Assembly (NCBI GenBank): GCA_944378105.1
Contig: CALWGC010000001.1
Coordinates: 38,577 to 102,576 of the forward strand
DNA length: 64,000 bases
Reading direction: 5' to 3'
DNA from: an uncultured Clostridia bacterium
GTDB lineage: Bacteria > Bacillota > Clostridia > Lachnospirales > Anaerotignaceae
Positions within the stretch are counted from its first letter, which is position 1. Each line of letters opens with the position of its first letter. A program made the position numbers and the translations under genes. Positions 1 through 7,635 of this stretch are shown piece by piece. The notes below the pieces were generated by a model. That model had not been told where the DNA came from. It did not search any database and saw only the letters and a list, made by a program, of their open reading frames with translations.

Positions 1-187
1 GTTCTGCACCCATGGAAGGGCAGCCAAAGGCAATGGCGTCATAGGCGTCCATTTGGTCTGGACCAAATTGGCTTGGGCCAAGGATCGTCACTTCGGCGCC
101 GGCCGCAGTGGCGCCTTCGGCCACTTTTTGTGCCATTTTTTCTGTATTTCCCGTTCCGCTCCAATAGACAACTGCTACTTTGCTCAT
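1..187 (-). CDS. Flavodoxin, N-terminal part (cut by window edge)
   Basis: Only the first 62 residues are visible. They begin MSKVAVVYWSGTGNTEKMA, the flavodoxin FMN phosphate-binding loop (T/S-x-T-G-N-T, here WSGTGNTE at residues 9-16), followed by VAEGATAAGAEV and YDAIAFGCPSMG, the usual second strand and 60s-loop region. Short flavodoxins carry low-potential electrons and often replace ferredoxin when iron is scarce. AGAAAGGA lies about 8 bases before the ATG at 187. Two perfect AGTTAG-N6-CTAACT palindromes sit between its promoter and the start codon. The same palindrome precedes feoA, so iron-dependent repression is likely (inference). The remainder of the protein is outside the window. 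Confidence 0.88.
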   Translation of the reverse strand, partial: MSKVAVVYWSGTGNTEKMAQKVAEGATAAGAEVTILGPSQFGPDQMDAYDAIAFGCPSMGAE

Positions 188-216
188 AGAAATGCAACAT
201 CCTTTCTGGAAAAGAT

Positions 217-238
217 TTAGTTAGTATAAACTAACTAA
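217..238. promoter_or_regulatory. Metalloregulator-type operator, flavodoxin site 1
   Basis: A perfect 8-base inverted repeat, TTAGTTAG-TATAAA-CTAACTAA, lies in the flavodoxin leader. Its core, AGTTAG-N6-CTAACT, is identical in layout to the sites at 251-272 and 15900-15917. It resembles DtxR/IdeR-type sites (TTAGGTTAG...CTAACCTAA). The regulator itself is not in the window. Confidence 0.7.
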
Positions 239-250
239 TGGAGAAAAAAT

Positions 251-272
251 ATAGTTAGATAAAACTAACTAT
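251..272. promoter_or_regulatory. Metalloregulator-type operator, flavodoxin site 2
   Basis: A second perfect 8-base inverted repeat, ATAGTTAG-ATAAAA-CTAACTAT, starts just downstream of the flavodoxin -10 box, so a bound repressor would cover the transcription start. It shares the AGTTAG-N6-CTAACT core with site 1 and the feoA site. Confidence 0.7.
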
Positions 273-276
273 CTGC

Positions 277-305
277 AATATACTCCTTTTTTCTTTCTTT
301 GTCAA
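277..305 (-). promoter_or_regulatory. Sigma-A promoter of the flavodoxin gene
   Basis: Read on the minus strand: TTGACA (305-300), a 17-base spacer and TATATT (282-277). Both operator palindromes lie immediately downstream. Confidence 0.7.
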
Positions 306-336
306 TCCCCTTTTTCTTTCTATCTTCCTGTAAAAG

Positions 337-383
337 AAAACAGGCCTTCTGCATGCCAAAAGAACGCAGAAGGCCTGTTTTTA
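337..383 (-). terminator. Intrinsic terminator after the PLP lyase gene
   Basis: AACAGGCCTTCTGC at 339-352 pairs with GCAGAAGGCCTGTT at 366-379. On the minus strand the stem is followed by TTTTCTTTTA, which ends transcription of the gene at 411-1610. Confidence 0.85.
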
Positions 384-410
384 GGGTATGAAAAAAGGTT
401 GGTGCCAAAC

Positions 411-1610
411 TTAACGGTCAAAGGCGTCCAAAGCCTGTTTGAAATCGGCCAGGATGTCTTCGATGGGTTCGATGCCCACAGAAACGCGGATTAAGCCGGG
501 CGTAATGCCTGCTTTTCTCCGTTCTTCGTCGGAAAGGTGGGCATGGGAAGAATAAACCGGTTGTTGATAGGTGGTTCTCACACCGCCCAGGGTTGGGGCG
601 TAATGCACCAGTTGCAGCCGGCGGGAAAATTCGTCTCGTTGTGCAAAGTCTTCTGAAACGACGAAGCTAACCATGCCACACATGGAAGCGTCATTGGCAA
701 ACAGTTTTTTGGCTGTTTCGTGGCCGGAAAAACTTTCGATGCTTGGATGGTAAACGGCCTGCACCCTTGGGTCCCGTGCCAGGGTCTTAGCTAAAATAGC
801 GGCATGCTGCATTTGTCTTGGCACGCGCAAAAAGGCGGTGCGCAGGCTACGGAATACCAACCAGGTGGAATAAGGATCGGCCGGGGTGCCGCAGAACATG
901 CTGACAGGATTGATTTGATCAATGAGCTCTTTTTTGGCGGTGACAGAACCGGCCAAAGCATCGCTGTGGCCGTTTAAAAATTTGGTTAAGCTATGGATGA
1001 CAATGTCGGCCCCCAGGGACAAAGGTTGGATGGCAAAGGGGGTGGTAAAGGTATTGTCGATGATAAGCAAACCATCATTTTTGTGGATCAGTTTGGCCAA
1101 GGCTGGCACGTCGGCCACTTTCATCAAGGGATTTGCAACCACTTCGGTATAGATGATTTTTGTGTTGGGACGTAAAGCCGCGGTGACTTCGTCCATGTTT
1201 TCGATGTTGACGGCCGTTGTTTCCACGCCAAATTTGGTGAACAGCTGTTTCATCACATCCAGCGTTTCGCCATAGCAGCAGTTGCTGTAGATGATATGGT
1301 CGCCGGATTGCAGGAACGTGAGCAATGTGCTGGTGATGGCGCCCATGCCGGAAGCGCAGATCAAAGAGGCTTCGCCGCCTTCCAACTGGGTGATGGCCGT
1401 GGCCAGCGCCGTCCGGTTGGGGTTATTGGTACGGATATAGGAATAGCCGTCACCGGTTTTTGTTTTGGCATAGCCTTCGATGGCTTCGGAAATGGAGTTC
1501 CAGGTAAAGGCCGTGGTGGTGAAAATGGGCATAGATTCTGAAGAAATATCAATGTCAGGCAGTTGGTCGCTGGCATAGAGCAGTTGGGTTGCTTTGCTGA
1601 TGGTTGACAT
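411..1610 (-). CDS. Cys/Met-metabolism PLP-dependent enzyme (cystathionine/methionine gamma-lyase or -synthase type)
   Basis: The 399-residue protein has the usual length of the trans-sulfuration family (fold-type I PLP enzymes). Visible motifs are YSYIRTNNPN (Tyr58 and Arg60 bind the PLP phosphate), the glycine-rich ASGMGA at 86-91, the stacking Tyr113 in CCYGET, the EVVANP loop at 156-161, DNTF at 185-188 and the PLP lysine Lys210 in SLTKFLNGHSD. Met17 of the longest reading frame is not used: the ATG at 1610 has AAGGAGG 8 bases upstream. The residue after YG is Glu, not the Cys116 that marks classical methionine gamma-lyase (YGCT), so a cystathionine gamma-synthase/lyase role is as likely. 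It is a single-gene unit, divergent from the MerR gene across 231 bases in which I see no clear operator. Confidence 0.85.
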   Translation of the reverse strand: MSTISKATQLLYASDQLPDIDISSESMPIFTTTAFTWNSISEAIEGYAKTKTGDGYSYIRTNNPNRTALATAITQLEGGEASLICASGMGAITSTLLTFLQSGDHIIYSNCCYGETLDVMKQLFTKFGVETTAVNIENMDEVTAALRPNTKIIYTEVVANPLMKVADVPALAKLIHKNDGLLIIDNTFTTPFAIQPLSLGADIVIHSLTKFLNGHSDALAGSVTAKKELIDQINPVSMFCGTPADPYSTWLVFRSLRTAFLRVPRQMQHAAILAKTLARDPRVQAVYHPSIESFSGHETAKKLFANDASMCGMVSFVVSEDFAQRDEFSRRLQLVHYAPTLGGVRTTYQQPVYSSHAHLSDEERRKAGITPGLIRVSVGIEPIEDILADFKQALDAFDR

Positions 1611-1841
1611 AAGAAAATCCTCCTTGTTCTTTTCGATTGCCTCTAGGATAAGCGCTGTCACAGGGAGGGAGTCTATGGGACAAACTGACGAAAAAAAGAG
1701 GCCGGGGCGTTGATTTTTCCGTTTGGTTTGTATATGATGAAGGGGACAAAAGGGGACTGGACGGGAAAGACCGCGTGTTTTCGGGGATTAGAAACTCTGT
1801 GCCAGGGATAAACTTGTGGAAGGAAAAAAGGAGAAAAAGCG

Positions 1842-2654
1842 ATGAAAGAACGCTATTCCATTGGAGAAATTGCGCAGATGATGGGTGTTTCGGTACAGAC
1901 GTTACGAAAGTATTGTAATCGGGGCCTCATCACGCCGGAGTCGGTGGACCCCAAGACAGGGTACCGTTTTTTTTCGTTCAATCAGATGCATGTGATTGAT
2001 AAAATCATCTATTTTCGACAGCTGGGGATGTCGCTTTCGTTTATCGAAGAAGCCATCCAGCAAAAGGATACTCAAAGTCTGATTACCATGCTTTTGGAGC
2101 AGCGGGGGCGGGTGGCCAAAGAAGTGGAGCGACAGCAAAACATTTTGGACTGTCTGGATTGGTACATTGGCTATTTTCAGCACCGGCAAGCTGGGCAGCA
2201 ACCGTTTCCTTATTTGGTTTCTAAGCCCAAACGGTATGTTTTGGCGGTCAAATGCCACAAGGAGGAGCAGGTGGCCGACTTTGAAACTCGCTTGGCCCAG
2301 TTGCGCCACAGCCCCCAGGGGAATTTGTTTCGCTATTTACGCCAGTATGGCTATGTCATTGATTTTGACGCCTTATTGCAACGGAACTTTGAAAACCAGT
2401 ATAAATTTATTTATGTGGAAGAAATCCCGCCCCAACTGGACCCGGACATGGCACAGCATGTGCTGACCATTCCGGCGGGGGATTATCTTTGCTTTTTTGA
2501 TACCAAGGCCTTGCAAAGCAGTGTGATTGACCAGTTACGGCAGATGGCCCTGGCCAAACCGTCTTTGGTGCTGGTCAATGAGTACGAAAAAAATTTATCG
2601 GATTACGAAGCGGCATATGGATTGGAAGTGTTATACCAGAAAAAAGAATCTTAA
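1842..2654 (+). CDS. MerR-family transcription regulator with GyrI-like effector domain
   Basis: This 270-residue protein starts with a MerR winged helix: YSIGEIAQMMGVSVQTLRKY at 5-24, then the wing CNRGLITPESVDPKTGYRFF. A dimerisation coiled coil follows at about residues 75-115. The C-terminal 150 residues (PYLVSKPKRYVLAVKC onward) have the size and opening of a BmrR/GyrI-type ligand-binding domain. Such proteins activate promoters with long spacers when they bind hydrophobic or cationic drugs. AAAGGAG lies 10 bases before the ATG. The divergent PLP lyase is the nearest possible target, but no convincing 19-base-spacer promoter was found. Confidence 0.88.
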   Translation: MKERYSIGEIAQMMGVSVQTLRKYCNRGLITPESVDPKTGYRFFSFNQMHVIDKIIYFRQLGMSLSFIEEAIQQKDTQSLITMLLEQRGRVAKEVERQQNILDCLDWYIGYFQHRQAGQQPFPYLVSKPKRYVLAVKCHKEEQVADFETRLAQLRHSPQGNLFRYLRQYGYVIDFDALLQRNFENQYKFIYVEEIPPQLDPDMAQHVLTIPAGDYLCFFDTKALQSSVIDQLRQMALAKPSLVLVNEYEKNLSDYEAAYGLEVLYQKKES

Positions 2655-2768
2655 AACGATTTTTCCCAAGAACCGACATCAATTGCATGGAAAGGTTACA
2701 TACTTTCTCCTTTTTTGAGAAAAATAAGGGTGTCTTTTACATTGTGTAAAAAAGGAGGAACTGATGTT

Positions 2769-3314
2769 ATGAAAGCCACAGGCATTGTGAGAAGGATAGA
2801 TGACTTGGGACGGGTGGTGATTCCAAAGGAAATTCGCCGCACGCTGCGCATTCGAGAAGGCGACCCGTTGGAAATTTTTACGGACCGGGAAGGCGAAATC
2901 ATATTCAAAAAATATTCGCCCATTGGGGAGTTGTCTCGTTTTGCCAAAGAATATGCAGAAGCTTTGGCCCAAACGGCGGGACATATCACCTGTATTGCCG
3001 ATAAAGACCACATCGTTGCCGTTTCTGGCGGAGGGAAAAAGGAATTTTTGGAAAAGCATATCAGCCAGGCGTTGGAGCAGGCCATCAGTGCCCGCACCCC
3101 GTTTCGCGCCAGCCGCAGCGACCGGGAATTTGTGCCGGTCTTAGAAGAGGATGCCGAAGGGCTGTACCGATATGAATTGGTGACGCCAATTTTGTGCGAA
3201 GGCGATGTGCTGGGGGCCGTGATGTTTTTGTCGTTGGACAAAAAAATGGGAGAAGTGGAAACCAAGTTGGCCCAGACCGCTGCCGGATTTTTAGGCCGGC
3301 AGATGGAACAGTAA
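2769..3314 (+). CDS. spoVT: Stage V sporulation protein T (AbrB-type regulator with GAF domain)
   Basis: The 181-residue protein matches SpoVT in length (178 in Bacillus subtilis) and layout. Residues 1-50 are the AbrB swapped-hairpin DNA-binding domain (MKATGIVRRIDDLGRVVIPK, then LRIREGDPLEIF). Residues 55-180 are a GAF-like domain with FAKEYAEALA at its start. SpoVT adjusts forespore (sigma-G) genes and spore coat and germination properties, so this gene indicates a spore-former. The start at 2769 was chosen because GGAGG lies 10 bases upstream and the protein then begins exactly at MKATG. A hairpin terminator follows the stop, so it is monocistronic. No clear sigma-G promoter was recognised upstream. 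Confidence 0.93.
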   Translation: MKATGIVRRIDDLGRVVIPKEIRRTLRIREGDPLEIFTDREGEIIFKKYSPIGELSRFAKEYAEALAQTAGHITCIADKDHIVAVSGGGKKEFLEKHISQALEQAISARTPFRASRSDREFVPVLEEDAEGLYRYELVTPILCEGDVLGAVMFLSLDKKMGEVETKLAQTAAGFLGRQMEQ

Positions 3315-3323
3315 TTCAAAGAA

Positions 3324-3368
3324 AAAAGCCCCGTGTCCTTTTATTGTTTAGGAGACAGGGCTTTTTTG
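3324..3368 (+). terminator. Intrinsic terminator of spoVT
   Basis: AAAAGCCCCGTGTCC pairs, with a mismatch, with GGAGACAGGGCTTTTTT across a 12-base loop. The T-run is at 3362-3367. Confidence 0.85.
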
Positions 3369-3380
3369 TTTCCGAAAACA

Positions 3381-3411
3381 AAAAAAGTATCGCTTTTGCG
3401 ATACTTTTTTT
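3381..3411. terminator. Bidirectional terminator 3' of tRNA-Leu
   Basis: AAAAAAGTATCGC-TTTT-GCGATACTTTTTT is a perfect hairpin flanked by A and T runs. It lies just 3' of the minus-strand tRNA and backs up the spoVT terminator on the other strand. Confidence 0.8.
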
Positions 3412-3415
3412 CGTA

Positions 3416-3498
3416 TGCGGGTGGTGGGACTTGAACCCACACGAGGTCGCCCTCGCCAGATTTTGAGTCTGGTGCGTCTGCCATTCCGCCACACCCGC
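3416..3498 (-). tRNA. tRNA-Leu (anticodon CAA)
   Basis: This 83-base class II tRNA lies on the minus strand. The acceptor arms GCGGGTG and CACCCGC pair, with A73 as discriminator. The anticodon arm is CCAGA-CTCAAAA-TCTGG, giving anticodon CAA, which reads TTG. A long variable arm, CGAGG-GCGA-CCTCG, and the T-loop GTTCAAGTC are present. CCA is not encoded. Confidence 0.95.
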
Positions 3499-3575
3499 TT
3501 GCTCAACGCCTAATTATAATACCACACTATTTTCAAAAATGCAAGGGTTTTTTGAAAAAAAATGAAAATTTTTTT

Positions 3576-3603
3576 GGAACCAAAGACTTTCGCTTTACGT
3601 CTG
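3576..3603 (+). promoter_or_regulatory. ECF-type promoter, probable autoregulation of the sigma gene
   Basis: GGAACC at 3576-3581, a 16-base spacer and CGTCTG at 3598-3603 fit promoters of Bacillus ECF sigma factors (TGAAAC-N16-CGTC). It lies about 55 bases before the sigma-factor start codon, which suggests self-transcription. Confidence 0.7.
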
Positions 3604-3656
3604 AAAGACTATCAGGTATGATAGGGGAAAATACAGCAGAAAGGAGCGAAAGCGAA

Positions 3657-4286
3657 GTGGATCGTGACGAATCGCTTCGCCTGGCAGCATTGGCCAAACA
3701 AGGGGATATGGCGGCCTTCGAAACGCTGGTTGTGGCGCACGAGCGGATGGTGTATAACGTCATTTATCGAATGATGCCAAACCAAGAGGATGTCAAAGAC
3801 ATTTCCCAGGAAGTGTTTTTGAAAGCGTATCGCTATTTGGATCGGTTTGATCAAAAGGCGTCGTTTTCCACTTGGATTTATAAAATTGCAGTCAATACGG
3901 CCATTGACGAGATGCGCAGGCGAAAGGGGAAAGAAACCATTTCTCTGGACTGGGAATTTGAAGGAGAAGACGGCGCACAAAAGAAACAATATCAGCCCGA
4001 TGGACCCAGTGTGGAGGAACAGGTATTGGAAAAAGAAGGTCTCCAGGAAATTTGGCAGGCCATGGAAAAGCTTTCTGCAGAACACCGCACGGTGATTACC
4101 TTACGGGATGTGGAGGGGCTTAGTTATACAGAAATTGCAGAAATCACGGGCACGTCCCTGGGAACGGTCAAATCCAGGTTAGCCAGGGGGCGTATGGCAT
4201 TAAAAGACCTGCTTTTAGCCGGGCGGGCCTACGGGGCAAACAGCCAGAAACAAACAGAAAGGAGGGGACAACGTGCATTGCGATGA
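3657..4286 (+). CDS. ECF RNA polymerase sigma factor (SigW/RpoE-like)
   Basis: This 209-residue sigma-70 family protein has region 2 at about residues 10-80 (AFETLVVAHERMVYNVIYRM, then DISQEVFLKAYRYLDRFDQ and FSTWIYKIAVNTAIDEMRRR) and region 4 at about 130-185 (LSAEHRTVITLRDVEGLSYTE, then TGTSLGTVKSRLARGR). The GTG at 3657 was preferred to the ATG at 3552. AAGGAG lies 10 bases upstream of it, and the ECF promoter at 3576-3603 would lie inside a gene starting at 3552. The gene overlaps the anti-sigma gene by 14 bases, so the two are translationally coupled. The factor probably answers a cell-envelope signal, as do most ECF factors paired with a membrane anti-sigma factor (inference). Confidence 0.92.
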   Translation: MDRDESLRLAALAKQGDMAAFETLVVAHERMVYNVIYRMMPNQEDVKDISQEVFLKAYRYLDRFDQKASFSTWIYKIAVNTAIDEMRRRKGKETISLDWEFEGEDGAQKKQYQPDGPSVEEQVLEKEGLQEIWQAMEKLSAEHRTVITLRDVEGLSYTEIAEITGTSLGTVKSRLARGRMALKDLLLAGRAYGANSQKQTERRGQRALR

Positions 4287-5688
4287 TTATATGGAACAAA
4301 TGAGTGCGGCATTGGATGATATGCTCACCGAAGAAGAATGGCAGGCGCTCAAAGCGCACTTGGCCAGTTGTCCTTCCTGTGATGCACTCTGGCGGCAGTT
4401 GAAAGAAAACAAAGCATTGCTGCAAGAAACGCCTTTGCTGGAGTTACCGGCAGGGTACCATGCAGAATGGAAAGCAAAATGGCAGCAGCTGTTACAAGAA
4501 GAAGCCAAAGAGGAGCCAAAAGCAGAGGAAGCAACAAAAGAAGAAACCAAAACAAAAGAAGAAACGGGCACCCTTGTGTCCTTCCCCACCAAAAAGACAA
4601 AACAGCCCTGGAAAAAGATGGGCGTTGCGGCGGCGGCCGTGTTTTTGATGGCTGTCGTTGGCATGGGCGGCCGGTCTTTGGTGGAATATCAAAAACATCA
4701 AGAAGAAGTGACAGGCAGCGCCCTGTTGGAAACAGAAGGCGCGACCGAAGCGGCAGAGGATACGCAAGAGACAGGAAGCATGCCGTCTGTAGCCAGTGCT
4801 GGGGTTGAAGCGGGGGAAAGCGCCAAAGAAGCGGCGCCCAAGGAAGCCACAACCCAAGCGCCCACAGAAGGGACAGAAGAAAGTGCCGTGCCGTCTGACC
4901 AACAAGAAAGCGCCGTGCCATTTTCCCAAGCGGTAGCAGAAGAAACAGACGCCTTACCACCTTCTCCACCGCCCAAAGGCCGGGCCATGGAAAGCGAAGT
5001 GGTGGAAGAATCGGCCGCAGTGGCCGAAGAAGAAGCACCGGTGGAAGCGTCTTTGGAACCCATGACAACGGCCCAGCAACCCCAGACCATAGCAGCCGAG
5101 GAGCCGGAAACAAGCGCCGAAGGCGCAGCCGGGGCCGCCGACCAAGCCGATTTGTCTGCCGCCACCAATGATCTGACCAATCAGCCGCCTTTGCGCAGCA
5201 GCGCCACCATGGCCGAAAGCGCCGAAAGTGTTGCGGTTGAAGCGGCAGAAAAGAAAGTGCTCTCCCGCACCAAGGTGACACTGCAAGTGGACGCCATAGA
5301 GGAAACCATGGCTTCGCTTTCGCAGCTGGGTGAAGAAACGACGGTGCTGCAAGAAGCCAAAAAAGTGGTAGTAAAAGATGAGGCCAGCAAAGAGGAATCC
5401 TTGTTGGTGCAAGTGCGCGCTTTAGGCACCGTGGTGGAAGAAACTTCGGCCGACGAGGACATCACCTTTTGGTATACCAAAACCCAAGAAACGTTGGCGG
5501 CCAAACAAGAAGAAGTTGCTGCTTTGCAAGCAAAGGCAGCCGAGGCGGCCATGACAGAAGAAGAAACGGCTTCTTTTGAAGCAGCCCAAGCAGAAATTGC
5601 ATCCTGCAAAACCTCTCTTTCCCAATGGGATGAGGCGCTGGGGCAAACAGAAGTGGAAGTACAACTGGTGGAAGCACAAACGCCATAA
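4273..5688 (+). CDS. Membrane-anchored zinc-finger anti-sigma factor with long Ala/Glu-rich ectodomain
   Basis: The protein has 471 residues. Residues 1-40 hold the zinc-binding anti-sigma motif (HCDDY near the start, then HLASCPSCDALW: His, Cys, Cys). A charged cytoplasmic linker runs to about 112. One membrane helix, MGVAAAAVFLMAVVGMGG, covers about 116-134. Outside it lies a roughly 190-residue segment dominated by Ala, Glu, Ser, Thr and Pro (about 145-330). The final 140 residues are more ordered (KVLSRTKVTLQVDAIEETMA onward), predicted beta plus coiled coil, and resemble DUF4349-type domains found in such proteins. It starts at GTG 4273 behind GGAGGGG. The ECF partner is immediately upstream. 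The ectodomain is far longer than in RsiW, and its ligand or protease is unknown. Confidence 0.85.
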   Translation: MHCDDYMEQMSAALDDMLTEEEWQALKAHLASCPSCDALWRQLKENKALLQETPLLELPAGYHAEWKAKWQQLLQEEAKEEPKAEEATKEETKTKEETGTLVSFPTKKTKQPWKKMGVAAAAVFLMAVVGMGGRSLVEYQKHQEEVTGSALLETEGATEAAEDTQETGSMPSVASAGVEAGESAKEAAPKEATTQAPTEGTEESAVPSDQQESAVPFSQAVAEETDALPPSPPPKGRAMESEVVEESAAVAEEEAPVEASLEPMTTAQQPQTIAAEEPETSAEGAAGAADQADLSAATNDLTNQPPLRSSATMAESAESVAVEAAEKKVLSRTKVTLQVDAIEETMASLSQLGEETTVLQEAKKVVVKDEASKEESLLVQVRALGTVVEETSADEDITFWYTKTQETLAAKQEEVAALQAKAAEAAMTEEETASFEAAQAEIASCKTSLSQWDEALGQTEVEVQLVEAQTP

Positions 5689-5771
5689 GAAAGAAAAAGG
5701 CACGGAGCAATTCGTGTCTTTTTCTGGTTGTTGTAGAAAGAAGAGATCAGGGAAACGAGAGGAAAGAAAGG

Positions 5772-6851
5772 ATGCGTCAGATGAAGCAAGCAAGGATCGA
5801 GCAGTTAAAGATAGAAAGCGTCATTGGCCCTTGCCCCTTGGAGCCACCTTTTTCGCCGGAAGTGCATCAATACACGGTGCAGCTGCAAAGCGATATTTAT
5901 GGCTTGCGGCTTTTGGCAGAAGGGGAAGGAAAGTTGCAGATAAACGGTGCACCGACAGCATTTTCGGCGCCGGTGGCGCTTCCGCTGTCGGAAGAAAAGG
6001 CCGACTATGCGGGGCTTACCTATACTATTTTGCTGGAAGTGGAAGCAGAGGGAAAAACAAGCACCACAACCATTACCGTACACCGTCGCCCGACGGCAGA
6101 AGGGAAGGGATTTTCGTTCCATACTTTTTCGGACCCCCAAACGGGGCTTACGCTGCCCTATGCCCTGCATCTGCCCAAAGACTATGATCCCAAACGGGCC
6201 TATCCCCTTTTACTGGTGCTCCATGGCGCAGGACAGCGGACCCAGGAACTGGAAATGGTGTTAAAGCGGTATGAATGTGCCACCGTTTGGGTGCGGGACG
6301 GGGCAGAAGGAAAAGAAGATATGATTGTGGTGGCGCCACAAGTGACAAAGGCCCAGGGGGAAGGTTGGACAGAGTTTACGAAGGTGTTTGACCAGGTGAG
6401 CGAGGCAGACGTATATCGTCTTTCCCCTTGGGGCGAAAGTGCCTTTCATTTGTTGGAAGAAATGGAGAAAACCTATGCCGTGGATTTGCGCCGCGTTTAT
6501 GCCACCGGCGTTTCCATGGGTGGCTTTGGCTCTTTTGCATTGGCCGTGGCCCATCCGGACCATTTTGCGGCCATTGTGCCTGTTTGCGGCGGCGTAGACC
6601 CCAAGGCAGCGGAGGCATTACAAGAGACGCCGGTTTGGATGTTCCATGCGGCAGATGATCCTCTGGTGGATGTGTCTTATTTCCACACAAGCCTGCAAGC
6701 CCTCCAAGGGGCCGGTGTTACGGTACAAGCAACGCTGTATCCCGCCGGACAAGTGTTTTATCCAAACGGCCACTTTTCCTGGACGCCGGCCTATGCCGAT
6801 GGCGCCATGCGCGATTGGCTGCGGGCACAAAGAAAAGCGGGGAAAGAATAA
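5772..6851 (+). CDS. Alpha/beta-hydrolase esterase with N-terminal cadherin-like domain
   Basis: The 359-residue protein has two parts. Residues 10-115 are beta-rich and look like a cadherin-like sandwich (FSPEVHQYTVQL, then TYTILLEVEAEGKTSTTTIT). Residues 130-355 are an alpha/beta-hydrolase of the PHB-depolymerase/esterase group, with the oxyanion strand LLLVLHGAGQ, the nucleophile elbow GVSMGGFGS, the acid in HAADDPLVD and the catalytic His in NGHFSW. No signal peptide is visible, so it may be cytoplasmic although this domain pair is often secreted. It follows the anti-sigma gene by 83 bases without a terminator, so it may be co-transcribed and belong to the envelope response (inference). 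The substrate is unknown. Confidence 0.82.
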   Translation: MRQMKQARIEQLKIESVIGPCPLEPPFSPEVHQYTVQLQSDIYGLRLLAEGEGKLQINGAPTAFSAPVALPLSEEKADYAGLTYTILLEVEAEGKTSTTTITVHRRPTAEGKGFSFHTFSDPQTGLTLPYALHLPKDYDPKRAYPLLLVLHGAGQRTQELEMVLKRYECATVWVRDGAEGKEDMIVVAPQVTKAQGEGWTEFTKVFDQVSEADVYRLSPWGESAFHLLEEMEKTYAVDLRRVYATGVSMGGFGSFALAVAHPDHFAAIVPVCGGVDPKAAEALQETPVWMFHAADDPLVDVSYFHTSLQALQGAGVTVQATLYPAGQVFYPNGHFSWTPAYADGAMRDWLRAQRKAGKE

Positions 6852-6855
6852 AAAA

Positions 6856-6887
6856 ACATGCGCAAATCAGAGCCGATTTGCGCATGT
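6856..6887. terminator. Terminator between convergent esterase and deacylase genes
   Basis: ACATGCGCAAATC-AGAGCC-GATTTGCGCATGT is a perfect 13-base stem. On the minus strand it is followed by seven Ts, so it mainly serves the gene at 6903-7373. Confidence 0.85.
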
Positions 6888-6902
6888 GGATGGGGTTTGT
6901 TT

Positions 6903-7373
6903 TTATTGCCAGTCTTTACAAACGTCAATCCAGGAAACGGCCTTGGTCAGTTGAAACAATTCGTCACAGGTCAGCTCGATGGCCGAATTGCTGCTGCCGC
7001 AGGCGGGAAAGACGGTGTCAAACCGCTGCAAAGAAATGTCAACGTAACTGGTGACCTCCTCTGGGACGCCAAAACTGCATACGCCGCCGATGGCGTGCCC
7101 CGTGGCCGCCAGCGTTTCTTCCGGCGAAAGCATTTTTGCTTTTTTGCCAAAAAAAGCCTTGAATTTTTTGTTATCCACCTTGGCATCGCCAGCCATACCG
7201 ATGAGGATACAGCCGTTTTCGCCTTGAAAAGCCAAGGTTTTGGTGATCCGGGCCGGGATCACTTGTAACGCTTCTGCCGCCAAATCCACGGTGGCGCTGG
7301 AAACGGGAAACTCCATGACGTCTTTGTCGCGGCCAAACTGGGCCAAATAACTTTTTGCCTGTTCAATGGACAT
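6903..7373 (-). CDS. YbaK/ProX-type aminoacyl-tRNA deacylase
   Basis: This 156-residue single-domain protein of the YbaK/EbsC fold hydrolyses mischarged tRNAs in trans (Cys-tRNA-Pro or Ala-tRNA-Pro in characterised members). Features are FPVSSATVDLAAEAL, then RITKTLAFQG with the conserved Lys near residue 45, MAGDAKVDNKKFK, and GGVCSFGVP at about 95-103. The length equals the family norm. AAAGGAGTGG precedes the ATG at 7373. It is a single gene. Specificity for a particular tRNA cannot be read from the sequence. Confidence 0.85.
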   Translation of the reverse strand: MSIEQAKSYLAQFGRDKDVMEFPVSSATVDLAAEALQVIPARITKTLAFQGENGCILIGMAGDAKVDNKKFKAFFGKKAKMLSPEETLAATGHAIGGVCSFGVPEEVTSYVDISLQRFDTVFPACGSSNSAIELTCDELFQLTKAVSWIDVCKDWQ

Positions 7374-7474
7374 CTTTTCACCACTCCTTTTCTCTCAAAG
7401 ATAACAAAAAGAGCGGCATTTTGCAAGAAAAACATGAAGGAGAGAAAACCGCGTCGAAAGAGGAAAAGCAATCT

Positions 7475-7635
7475 GGCGCAGCTTCCTAAGAAAACAAAGA
7501 TGGAGGCAATCCTTACATACAAAGAATTGCTGCCATTTTCTTTTTGCTGAGGTTGTTTTCTTCTGAAGACTGCGATCGCAATTTCCAAGAAGAAAAACAA
7601 AAAACAATGTTTTCTTCTTGGAAACCGCTTTTGTC
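7475..7635 (+). repeat. Dispersed hairpin repeat, copy R1 (two-hairpin form)
   Basis: This copy lies in the 433-base divergent gap 7374-7806; elsewhere in the gap I see only A/T-rich DNA. It starts GGCGCAGCTTCCTAAG and has a first hairpin of about 14 pairs closing on CTTACATACAAAG. A linker (GCTGAGGTTGTTTTC, then the palindrome TGCGATCGCA) leads to a second hairpin with the perfect 15-base arms TTTCCAAGAAGAAAA and TTTTCTTCTTGGAAA, and the copy ends CCGCTTTTG. Copies R2 (18519), R3 (22265), R5 (59577) and R4 (59671) share the flanks and loop but differ in the stems. Confidence 0.85.

Noticed and set aside
1611..1841. MerR-type operator in the divergent region
   Set aside because: An imperfect GTCCCA...GTGAC repeat is present, but it is not at a long-spacer promoter and matches at only 6 of 9 positions.
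2655..2768. Sigma-G promoter before spoVT
   Set aside because: CATACTT could be a -10 box, but no -35 box lies at the right distance.
4349..5281. Long minus-strand frames opposite the anti-sigma gene
   Set aside because: They arise from the Ala/Glu-rich low-complexity codons of the real gene on the plus strand.
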